Origin: Comamonadaceae bacterium
GTDB taxonomy: Bacteria; Pseudomonadota; Gammaproteobacteria; Burkholderiales; Burkholderiaceae_C
Reading direction: 5' to 3'
Length of the DNA stretch: 11,414 nt
Assembly: GCA_947457975.1 (NCBI GenBank)
Contig: CANGYC010000051.1
Coordinates: 1 to 11,414 of the forward strand
The notes under the pieces are model-generated. The model was not told the DNA's origin and did no database searches. It worked only from the letters and a program-made list of their open reading frames with translations. How positions within the stretch are numbered: the first letter of the stretch is position 1; each line of letters starts with the position of its first letter. The position numbers and the translations under genes are program-made. Of this stretch, positions 1 through 5,429 are shown piece after piece.

Positions 1-1
1 G

Positions 2-1660
2 GAAGCTTTCAATGGCGAACTTGTTGTGGCCAGCACCAATGCCCCGGAACGCATGCACACGCATGCCGCGCATTTCACGCACACCCTCAGACTGCCAGTT
101 CGGGATGCTGTAGTGCGGCATGTCCGAGCCTTGCCAGCCAATGTAGTCCTTGCCGCCGGTGGCCGCAAAGCGCGGGGGAGCGGCCACGGCATCCACGTTC
201 TCGGCCACGATGCGGTGCTTCCATCCCACCAGCTTGCCATTGGCGTCCAGGCCGGCACGCAGGATGTGGTGGGTCATGGGCCGTGGGCGCGCAGCCACCA
301 TGTCGTCCTCGCGGGTGAGGATGAGCTTGACGGTGCGCTTGCTGGCGTTGGCAATGGCCACGGTCTGCGCCACGATGTCCGGCGTGATGCGGCGGCCATA
401 GCCACCGCCCAGCAGCACCTGGTTCAAGCGGATCTTGTCCGGCGTGGTCTTGAGCACGTTGGAGGCGGCCATGGCAGCAAGCATGGGCGCCTGCGTGCCC
501 ACCCACACCTCGGCCGACTGACCATCAGCGGCCACACGGGCCACGCAGTTCATGGGCTCCATCTGCGCGTGGTAAGTGTGCTCCGACCAGAAGGTGCCCT
601 CGATCACCCGCGAGGCCGAGGCCAGGGCCTGGTCGGCCTCGCCCTTTTTGTAGGCGGTCATGGGCTTGGCTTCGGCAGACCGGCCGTTGCGGGCGTACTC
701 TTCCTTGGCCTTGTCCGAATCAAAGTTGACAGCGTTGTGGCGGGTCTCAGAAGTGTTCCAGGTGACCTTGGCCTTGAGCACATTGCGCGCAGTGCGCGTG
801 GCCTCAACCGTGTTGGCCAGCACCGCCACGCCAAAGGGCATGGGCATGACCTGGATCACACCGGGCACCGCCATGGCCTCGGCGGTGTTGACGAAGTCCG
901 GGCGGGCGCCATCCATGGGCGACTCCAGCACCGTGGCGTAGACCATGTCGGGCACGCGCACATCAATGCCGAACTGCGCCTGGCCGGTCACCTTGGACCT
1001 GACATCCGTGCGGCCAATGTCGGCACGGCCGATCAGCTTGAACTGCTCAGGCTTCTTGAGGTCGGCGGGGGTGATCTTCGGAAGCTCGGCCGGTACGGTG
1101 GCGAAGGCGGCGATCTCGCCATAGCGCAGACGGCGGCCGCTGCCTGCATGGATCACCACGCCCGAATCGGTGGAGAGCTCGGCCACAGGCACACCCCAGC
1201 GCGCAGCAGCTGCATCGAGCAGCACGCGGCGGGCCTGGGCACCGGCCATGCGCAGCGGCATGAAGTAACCAGGGATGGCAATGCTGGCCAACGAAGCCTG
1301 GCCGCCGTTGAGCAGCGGATGCGGGTTGCCATAGACGCGCGGGTTGGGCGGGGCGTATTCGACGCGGACCTTGGACCAATCGGCGTCCAGTTCCTCGGCC
1401 AGGATCAAGGGCAGCGCCGTCAGGGTGCCTTGGCCCATTTCGCCGGTGGGGGTCATCACCACCACAGAGTCATCGGTGCCGATGGTGACCCAGACGTTGG
1501 CCTTCAGGCCCGCATCGCCGGCCTGGGCGCTGGCTTCGGACGTGGCTGCGGCCAGGCCTGCTCCCAGTGCGACGGAAAAGCTCAGCCCGCCGGTGGCGGC
1601 CAGGAAACCGCGGCGGCTCAGGCCGCCGGCCAGGAGCTGGGAGTCGGTGCGTGCATTCAT
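2..1660 (-). CDS. Molybdopterin-binding large subunit of an isoquinoline 1-oxidoreductase-type (xanthine dehydrogenase family) enzyme, partial
   Basis: This is the large subunit of a molybdenum hydroxylase, which would oxidise an aldehyde or N-heterocycle by hydroxylation and pass electrons to the iron-sulfur subunit encoded just upstream. The 553 visible codons begin at ATG 1660; the C-terminus lies beyond the left edge, and family members usually reach about 700-780 residues. The N-terminus has a twin-arginine signal (SRRGFL, Arg16-Arg17) followed by a hydrophobic Ala/Gly/Leu stretch, so export to the periplasm is expected. Visible family motifs are EMGQGT near residue 70, EPMN at 368-371, the cofactor-binding GGGYGRR at 418-424 and FRGIGAGHNKFAIE at about 538-551. 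A strong AAGGAGG site (1668-1674) inside the end of the preceding gene supports the start. Only 2 bp separate the two genes, so they form one operon. The substrate cannot be told from sequence. Confidence 0.93.
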   Translation of the reverse strand, partial: MNARTDSQLLAGGLSRRGFLAATGGLSFSVALGAGLAAATSEASAQAGDAGLKANVWVTIGTDDSVVVMTPTGEMGQGTLTALPLILAEELDADWSKVRVEYAPPNPRVYGNPHPLLNGGQASLASIAIPGYFMPLRMAGAQARRVLLDAAAARWGVPVAELSTDSGVVIHAGSGRRLRYGEIAAFATVPAELPKITPADLKKPEQFKLIGRADIGRTDVRSKVTGQAQFGIDVRVPDMVYATVLESPMDGARPDFVNTAEAMAVPGVIQVMPMPFGVAVLANTVEATRTARNVLKAKVTWNTSETRHNAVNFDSDKAKEEYARNGRSAEAKPMTAYKKGEADQALASASRVIEGTFWSEHTYHAQMEPMNCVARVAADGQSAEVWVGTQAPMLAAMAASNVLKTTPDKIRLNQVLLGGGYGRRITPDIVAQTVAIANASKRTVKLILTREDDMVAARPRPMTHHILRAGLDANGKLVGWKHRIVAENVDAVAAPPRFAATGGKDYIGWQGSDMPHYSIPNWQSEGVREMRGMRVHAFRGIGAGHNKFAIESF

Positions 1661-1662
1661 GT

Positions 1663-2121
1663 TCAGGCCTCCTTGGCGGCGCGTTGGACGGCCTTGACGA
1701 TGCGCTGGTAGGTGCCGCAGCGGCAGATGTTGCCGTTCATGTGCTGCACGATCTGCTCGCGGGTGGGTTTTTTGTTCTTGGCCAGCAGCGTGGCGGCCTG
1801 CATGATCTGGCCCGACTGGCAGTAGCCGCACTGCGGCACCTGCTCAGCGATCCAGGCTTTTTGCAGCTTGTGGCTGCCATCGGGCGACAGGCCCTCGATG
1901 GTGGTGACGGCCTTGCCGGCCACGGCCGAGACGGGCGTCACGCAGGAACGGGTGGCTTCGCCATTGACATGCACCGTGCAGGCGCCGCATTGGGCAACGC
2001 CGCAGCCAAACTTGGTGCCAGTGAGCTTGAGGTGCTCGCGCAGCAGCCAAACCAAGGGCGTGGACGGATCCACATCCACCTTGGTGGGTGCTCCGTTGAT
2101 CGTGAGGGAGAGGTTGCTCAT
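1663..2121 (-). CDS. (2Fe-2S)-binding small subunit of isoquinoline 1-oxidoreductase-type enzyme
   Basis: This is the electron-transfer subunit that carries two [2Fe-2S] clusters and partners the molybdopterin subunit encoded 2 bp downstream. With the start at ATG 2121 ([10 protein letters not shown]) the protein has 152 residues, the normal size for IorA/CoxS-type subunits. The plant-type ferredoxin cluster is bound by Cys40, Cys45, Cys48 and Cys60 (CGVAQCGAC ... RSC). The C-terminal helical domain has Cys98, Cys101, Cys133 and Cys135 (CGYC ... CRC). The frame is open a further 17 codons upstream, to 2172, but those codons do not resemble the family's N-terminus, so the inner start is preferred. 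The Shine-Dalgarno in front of it is only moderate (AGAAAGA). No signal peptide is present, in contrast to the Tat signal on the partner. The family assignment is very secure; the enzyme's substrate is unknown. Confidence 0.95.
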   Translation of the reverse strand: MSNLSLTINGAPTKVDVDPSTPLVWLLREHLKLTGTKFGCGVAQCGACTVHVNGEATRSCVTPVSAVAGKAVTTIEGLSPDGSHKLQKAWIAEQVPQCGYCQSGQIMQAATLLAKNKKPTREQIVQHMNGNICRCGTYQRIVKAVQRAAKEA

Positions 2122-2279
2122 GAGCAGGGTCTTTCTGTGTGGTCGGATCAGCGGCACGTGGGCTTGCGCCACGACAAGGCTCCGCTGTCACGCCGGGCGA
2201 TGCTAACTGAAGCACCTAGGGTTCAGCGTGCCACCCGCCTGGGGTTTTCACTGAAAAACCGGTCCTGGCGCTCAAAAGC

Positions 2280-2867
2280 TCAGACCAGGCCCGCGACCAG
2301 CCCCAGTTGCTCGGCTTCTTCGGCCAGGAGGTACCAGTCCGCCTTGGCGACCTGGGTCTTGAGCTGCTCGTAGTCCAGGCGCGTGCCCTGCACGAGCTCC
2401 GTGAAGGTCTGGCGTTCGAGCTTGTGCGCCACCTCCAGCTCGGCCAGGAAGTCGTGCGCCGTGGCGGCGCACACGCGCAGCGCGCCTGAAAAGCGAATCT
2501 CTTTTTCAATCTGCCACTCGTGGATCAGCAGCACCGCGTCGCGGCTGAGGTGGCGGTGCGCCACCGGAAAGGCGGCCATGATCATGACGCCTGCCGAATA
2601 CACCATGGCCTTACCCACGAAGTGCAGGTCCATGCCGCCGAGCTCGCGGCACAGTCGGATCTCCTCGGCAATGCGCCGGGCCACGTCGGCATCACCGCCG
2701 ATGGTGGAGAGCTCGAACACCAGCGCCTGGCTGCTGCCGCGCAAAGGCTTGAGTTGCTCGAGGAAGCGCCCGAGAAAGGCATCGTCGACAGCGCCATAGA
2801 GGCGGATGGCGGGCTCCTGGGCCAGGACTTGCGCCATTACTTTGTTGTTCTTTTTGACCACAGCCAT
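2280..2867 (-). CDS. Orphan ClpP/Clp-class serine protease-like protein
   Basis: A 195-residue cytoplasmic protein with the ClpP/crotonase fold signature. An N-terminal strand-turn (AIRLYGAV) is followed by a Gly-rich oxyanion-type segment (STIGGD, 54-59), the putative nucleophile Ser91 in VYSAGV and the putative general base His116 in LLIHEW. It closes with AEEAEQLGLV, matching the ClpP ending of the type AxEAxxYGLVD. The 25-residue Ser-His spacing equals that of E. coli ClpP. By my alignment by eye the canonical Asp falls on Val173, so activity is uncertain. I chose ATG 2867 (MAVVKKNN); the frame runs to a TTG at 2930 and has another ATG at 2837. A perfect TTGACA (2925-2930, minus) lies upstream, but I see no good -10 at the right distance. 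No ClpX or ClpA-type ATPase gene is nearby. It is divergent from the KGG-like gene. Confidence 0.82.
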   Translation of the reverse strand: MAVVKKNNKVMAQVLAQEPAIRLYGAVDDAFLGRFLEQLKPLRGSSQALVFELSTIGGDADVARRIAEEIRLCRELGGMDLHFVGKAMVYSAGVMIMAAFPVAHRHLSRDAVLLIHEWQIEKEIRFSGALRVCAATAHDFLAELEVAHKLERQTFTELVQGTRLDYEQLKTQVAKADWYLLAEEAEQLGLVAGLV

Positions 2868-2984
2868 CCTTGTCTTGGAAGCCCCATGTCGCGCCTGGCT
2901 GGCGGTGGCAGGGCACCCGTTTTTTGTCAATCAAGCTTAGGGCCGAGCAAAGGGCAGGCCACCTCGTGCATGCCGAAAAAGGAC

Positions 2985-3063
2985 GTAGGACGGCTGCAAC
3001 AGCCGCCCCAAGGCCGCGCTGGCAGCGAGCCTTGTGCGCCCCGACCGCAGGCCACCGTCCTAC
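2985..3063. repeat. Cloverleaf-like inverted-repeat element
   Basis: A 9-bp perfect outer stem, GTAGGACGG (2985-2993) with CCGTCCTAC (3055-3063), encloses three smaller hairpins. These are CTG-CAA-CAG (2994-3002, which can grow to 6 bp if the outer stem opens), a 10-bp hairpin CAAGGC+CGCT with AGCG+GCCTTG (3009-3034, small internal loop), and TGCG/CGCA (3035-3049). It is not a tRNA, because there is no T-loop consensus and no CCA-type acceptor geometry. It could be a dispersed intergenic repeat, a structured leader or a regulator-binding region. The pairings are read directly; the role is unknown. Confidence 0.5.
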
Positions 3064-3092
3064 AGCAAGGCTTATGCATGACCCACACGCCC

Positions 3093-3132
3093 AGGACCTG
3101 CGGCGACCAATGGTGACTGGGTGGCAGGTCCT
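3093..3132. repeat. 9-bp inverted repeat
   Basis: AGGACCTGC (3093-3101) is the exact reverse complement of GCAGGTCCT (3124-3132), with 22 bp between. The right arm overlaps the first unit of the neighbouring 14-bp tandem repeat. It lies about 150 bp upstream of the KGG-like gene and has no T-tract, so it is not an obvious terminator. Confidence 0.5.
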
Positions 3133-3160
3133 AAGGGGTAGGTCCTAAGGGGCAGGTCAC
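3126..3160. repeat. 14-bp tandem repeat, about 2.5 copies
   Basis: The unit AGGTCCTAAGGGG(T/C) occurs at 3126-3139 and 3140-3153, and a third copy starts at 3154 and breaks off after AGGTCAC. The two full units differ only at the last base. It could be a regulator-binding array or slippage-generated; the sequence alone does not decide. Confidence 0.6.
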
Positions 3161-3163
3161 TTC

Positions 3164-3190
3164 GGAACCAGGGAAGAGGGCGGCACCGTC
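3164..3190 (+). promoter_or_regulatory. Candidate ECF-type promoter for the KGG-like gene
   Basis: GGAACC (3164-3169), a 17-bp spacer and CGTC (3187-3190) resemble the GGAAC-N16/17-CGTT pattern of stress ECF-sigma promoters. If real, transcription would start near 3197 and give a leader of nearly 90 nt that contains the two TGAGCTCA palindromes. The match is short and could be chance in GC-rich DNA. Confidence 0.25.
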
Positions 3191-3226
3191 CGTCCAGCAC
3201 CCAGGGACCGTCAACGAGGTGTACGA

Positions 3227-3248
3227 ATGAGCTCATTGGTGAGCTCAT
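3227..3248. promoter_or_regulatory. Paired TGAGCTCA palindromes, candidate operator or leader hairpin
   Basis: The 10-bp palindrome ATGAGCTCAT (3227-3236) is followed by a second TGAGCTCA (3240-3247), with centres 12 bp apart. The two also pair with each other, around the loop TTGG. They end 24 bp before the Shine-Dalgarno of the KGG-like gene, a suitable place for a dimeric repressor or a structured leader. Confidence 0.4.
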
Positions 3249-3284
3249 CAGTGCGCGTTTCTCATCGTCACAGGAGATTTGGAA

Positions 3285-3575
3285 ATGGCTTCAATCAACC
3301 AGGGCAAGGATCAGGGCAATCAAGCCAACAAGGACCAAGGCATCAAAGACCAGGGTGCTCCAGCCAGTAAGGACCAGGCTGGGGCTGCTAACCGGGGCCA
3401 GGCATCGATGGAGCAAGACAAGCAGCGCGAGATGGCCAGCAAGGCAGGCAAAGCTAGCGTGGACAGTGGGCTTGCCCACGAGCCCACCCCCGAGGAAGCC
3501 CGTGAGGCCGCCCGCAAGGGCGTCCAGACCGCAGGTGGCAGCCAGCAGGGCAGTCCGCAGAGCGGCAAGAGCTGA
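3285..3575 (+). CDS. Small hydrophilic KDQG-repeat protein with degenerate KGG (stress-induced, YciG-like) domain
   Basis: A 96-residue, highly hydrophilic protein with no membrane segment or signal. The N-terminal half has four Lys-Asp-Gln units (KDQG at 8-11, 16-19 and 21-24; KDQA at 29-32) and is rich in Gln, Asn, Gly and Ala, so it is probably disordered. The second half, from REMASKAGKAS (48-58) to EEAREAARKGVQTAGG (70-85), follows the pattern of KGG repeats in YciG-type general stress proteins, but with Ala or Val where the family usually has Gly. ATG 3285 is chosen because AGGAGA (3272-3277) sits 7 bp before it; a TTG at 3279 lacks this spacing. A strong terminator lies about 50 bp downstream, so the gene is probably monocistronic. 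A role in desiccation, osmotic or stationary-phase stress is an inference from the family. Confidence 0.8.
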   Translation: MASINQGKDQGNQANKDQGIKDQGAPASKDQAGAANRGQASMEQDKQREMASKAGKASVDSGLAHEPTPEEAREAARKGVQTAGGSQQGSPQSGKS

Positions 3576-3625
3576 AGGACGCCGTCCTGAACGGCCTACC
3601 CGCCTGAGGGTGAGCTGGGCTTGAG

Positions 3626-3665
3626 AAAAAGCGGGGCGGATCTCTGAGAACCGCCCCGCTTTTTT
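3626..3665 (+). terminator. Strong Rho-independent terminator, probably bidirectional
   Basis: A perfect 9-bp GC stem, GCGGGGCGG (3631-3639) with CCGCCCCGC (3651-3659), has an 11-nt loop and is followed by six T residues (3660-3665). Five A residues precede the stem and extend the pairing, so it should also stop leftward transcription. It ends the KGG-like gene transcript. Confidence 0.93.
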
Positions 3666-3704
3666 AATGTCTTCCGCAGATCTCGACCGATTAGAAGATC
3701 TTGT

Positions 3705-3899
3705 TCAGAACTGGTTCAGAGAGCGCCGTTTGGGCGGCGTGTAGGGCTTGAGCTTGACGGCCTTGTCCGTGTGGTTCTGGCTGCCGGGCGGAAAAGGCCA
3801 GCACAGGGGCGCCACAGTCCCCGAGGGCCTGTGCGGCGTGCGCGCCGCAGGCCTGTGTTCAGCGTGTCCAGCCCCCTCGTCGTTCAGCTTCGCTCTCAC
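3705..3899 (-). CDS. Doubtful small hypothetical ORF (64 aa)
   Basis: A minus-strand ORF starting at GTG 3899 with a textbook AGGAGG (3905-3910) five bases upstream. The predicted protein is basic, Pro- and His-rich, has no recognisable domain and ends in PYTPPKRRSLNQF. A 23-codon ORF (ATG 3967) ends in a TGA that overlaps the GTG start as GTGA, which would allow translational coupling behind the DUF3606-like gene on the same strand. Against it: it matches no family I know, and the region is hairpin-rich. It could equally be chance. Confidence 0.2.
   Translation of the reverse strand: MRAKLNDEGAGHAEHRPAARTPHRPSGTVAPLCWPFPPGSQNHTDKAVKLKPYTPPKRRSLNQF
3826..3853. repeat. GC-rich hairpin
   Basis: GGCCT (3826-3830) and GCGGCG (3833-3838) pair with CGCCGC (3843-3848) and AGGCC (3849-3853). 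This gives an 11-bp stem with a 2-nt bulge and a TGCG loop. No T-run follows on either strand, so it is not a standard intrinsic terminator. It may act as a transcript-end stabiliser for the leftward DUF3606-like transcript. Confidence 0.45.
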
Positions 3900-4013
3900 C
3901 TTCTCCTCCTGACCCTGTCGATACCTTTGAGCAGCAGAATGAGCCTGTCGATGTCCACCCGAGGCATGAGCCTGTAGGCGGTCAGGCCTGCGCGAGGTCA
4001 GTTGGCCGTCGGG

Positions 4014-4301
4014 CTAGAGCCTCGCACTGCTGCCGGCCTGGTGGGCCTGGATCGGCCCCACCGCGCCCAGGTGGTTGCACACTTCGTCCACCTCGGGGCC
4101 GACGGCAGCCACGGCCTGGCGAAGTCGCTCTTCTGTGCAACCCAGCAGGCGAGTCCAGGCACTGACTTCCTGGAGCTCGCGCAGATTGATGAGCTGCGCA
4201 GACGCACTGTCGCGGAGCGTGCGGGTCGCGCCGGTGTCTTGCGGGGTCATGCCCTCGAGCGTGAGGGCGTGGAAAGAACGGGGCTCGTCCGATGCTGCCA
4301 T
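4014..4301 (-). CDS. DUF3606-like small protein
   Basis: A 95-residue soluble protein of unknown function. Residues about 37-80 (from LINLREL through VSAWTRLLGCTEERLRQAV to VGPEVDEVCNHLG) follow the DUF3606 pattern, in which an acidic helix is followed by a tryptophan-containing helix, a turn and AVxxVGxxxxxVxxxLG. This fold is small, helical and common in proteobacterial hypothetical proteins. The N-terminal 35 residues are polar and unlike the domain. ATG 4301 is preferred over an upstream in-frame start near 4382 because AGGAGG stands five bases before it. It lies 106 bp downstream of the M48 protease gene on the same strand and may be cotranscribed. Nothing here shows what the protein does. 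Confidence 0.78.
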   Translation of the reverse strand: MAASDEPRSFHALTLEGMTPQDTGATRTLRDSASAQLINLRELQEVSAWTRLLGCTEERLRQAVAAVGPEVDEVCNHLGAVGPIQAHQAGSSARL

Positions 4302-4407
4302 GGGGTCCTCCTCAAGGGCCTGAACGTCAAGCGACACCAGAGACGGTAAGGCGGACGGGCGGTCCGGCGTGTAGGCCGGCACCGGTAAAGGGCTGGCCGG
4401 CGGCGCC

Positions 4408-5295
4408 TTAGTCTTTGGAGGCGCGCTCGTAGAGGGGCATCACCAGCGGCAAGGCCTTTTCGATCTCGGTGATGCGCGTGGTGCCGGCCGGATGGGTCGA
4501 CAGCCACTGCGGCGGCGCACCCTTGTTGGCGGCCTGCATCTTCTTCCAGAGCGTGACACCGGCGCGCGGGTCGTAACCGGCACGGGCGGCCAGTTCCAGG
4601 CCGACCAGGTCGGCCTCGGTCTCGTCATCGCGGCTGAACTTCAGCGAGATCAATTCCACGCCATAGCTGGCCACGGTACGACCCAGGTCCCCCAGGCCCA
4701 GCAGCTGCGAGACGATGCTGGCGCCAATGTTGGTGGCCGCGCCCTTGCCCATGCGGGCGCGGGCATGCTCACGCAGGGCGTGCGCGATCTCGTGGCCCAT
4801 GACCTGCGCCACCTCGTCGTCAGTGAGCTGGAGCTGGTCGAGGATGCCGGTGTAGAAACCGATCTTGCCGCCTGGCATGCAAAACGCATTGACCTGCTTG
4901 TTGGTAAGCAGGTTGACCTCCCACTTCCACTGCCGGGCGCGCGGATTCCACTCGTAGGCGAAGGGAATGAGGCGCTGGGCAATGTGCCGCAGGCGCTGCA
5001 GCTGAGGATGGTCGGGCAGCGCCAGGGCCTTCTGCGAGGCGGCCGTGCGCATCATCTCGTTGTACTGTTTGGTGGCCGCCGCCTCAATCTCATCGGCGGG
5101 CACGAGCTTGGCAAAAGCTGAATTGCGCCCCACGTCCACGCCTTCGCGTGCCCGGGCCGCAGGAGGGGGGGCCGTCTCGGCCTGCGCCAGCACGGTGGCG
5201 CCGGCCGAAGGATGCGCCCAGGCGGGCATGCCCAGGACCAGGCAAAGTGCCAGGGTGGTGACCCGCCAAGCGGCGGGGAAAGACGGTAGGGCCAT
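4408..5295 (-). CDS. Exported M48 family zinc metalloprotease
   Basis: A 295-residue periplasmic (or outer-membrane-associated) peptidase. An N-terminal Sec signal (Arg11, hydrophobic TTLALCLVLG, AxA-type site at PAWA-H, residues 24-28) precedes a mature M48 domain. The zinc site is HEIAH (168-172), with Glu225 in DETEAD (224-229) as likely third ligand. AFCMPGGKIGFYTGIL (137-152) is the typical strand before it, and STHP is found near the C-terminus. These motifs match the M48C/LoiP-BepA-type secreted proteases that process or degrade misfolded envelope proteins. There are no TPR repeats, unlike BepA. ATG 5295 is chosen because GGAG lies six bases upstream; a GTG at 5307 would add four residues. 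It is divergent from the AmpG-like transporter gene, and the DUF3606-like gene follows it. Confidence 0.92.
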   Translation of the reverse strand: MALPSFPAAWRVTTLALCLVLGMPAWAHPSAGATVLAQAETAPPPAARAREGVDVGRNSAFAKLVPADEIEAAATKQYNEMMRTAASQKALALPDHPQLQRLRHIAQRLIPFAYEWNPRARQWKWEVNLLTNKQVNAFCMPGGKIGFYTGILDQLQLTDDEVAQVMGHEIAHALREHARARMGKGAATNIGASIVSQLLGLGDLGRTVASYGVELISLKFSRDDETEADLVGLELAARAGYDPRAGVTLWKKMQAANKGAPPQWLSTHPAGTTRITEIEKALPLVMPLYERASKD

Positions 5296-5429
5296 GGCCA
5301 GCTCCACAAAAAGACAGACCCATTATTCCTGCGCGCAGATGGACTGGCTCCAGGGTGGGTGAGCGACGGTCAAAGCAGGTGCGCTCCTGGGCTTGACGCC
5401 GCTCTATCTTGCTTGGGCACAATGGCTTT
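5296..5429. promoter_or_regulatory. Divergent promoter region, M48 protease / AmpG-like transporter
   Basis: A 134-bp divergent spacer. For the leftward protease gene an AATAAT -10-like hexamer (5322-5327, minus) lies about 25 bp before the start, with a poor -35. For the rightward transporter gene, TTGACG (5393-5398) and CACAAT (5418-5423) are 19 bp apart. Use of the latter would give an almost leaderless transcript, consistent with the lack of a Shine-Dalgarno before ATG 5430. Both are weak matches. Confidence 0.35.

Larger units (their letters stand above)
2868..3284. promoter_or_regulatory. Divergent intergenic region between the ClpP-like and KGG-like genes
   Basis: These 417 bp carry no convincing gene; the frames that cross them are open by chance. 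They should hold the promoters for both divergent genes. The region is unusually rich in symmetry: a cloverleaf-like inverted-repeat structure (2985-3063), a 9-bp inverted repeat (3093-3101 with 3124-3132), a 14-bp tandem repeat (3126-3160) and two TGAGCTCA palindromes (3228-3235 and 3240-3247). Each is listed separately. Confidence 0.6.
3666..4013. other. Intergenic stretch with no secure gene
   Basis: About 350 bp between the terminator and the stop of the DUF3606-like gene. It holds a hairpin CGCCG/CGGCG (3724-3739), the long GC hairpin at 3826-3853, two direct repeats of ATGAGCCTGT (3939-3948 and 3966-3975), two of CCTGTCGAT (3914-3922 and 3944-3952), and one doubtful small minus-strand ORF (3705-3899). 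Nothing else is recognisable. Confidence 0.5.

Noticed and set aside
26..1711. 561-codon open frame on the plus strand
   Set aside because: It is antisense to the molybdopterin subunit, whose motifs, Tat signal and ribosome-binding site are clear. The His/Gly/Arg-rich translation is typical of a shadow frame in GC-rich DNA.
2243..2260. Intrinsic terminator after the ClpP-like gene
   Set aside because: Only a 6-bp, AT-rich stem (GGTTTT/AAAACC) with no T-run following it on the minus strand.
2868..2930. Longer N-terminus of the ClpP-like protein from TTG 2930
   Set aside because: The TTG belongs to a perfect TTGACA promoter-like hexamer, the extra residues do not resemble the family, and ATG 2867 fits ClpP length better.
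2985..3063. tRNA gene
   Set aside because: Although the fold resembles a cloverleaf, there is no GTTC-type T-loop, the outer stem has 9 bp, and arm sizes do not fit a tRNA.
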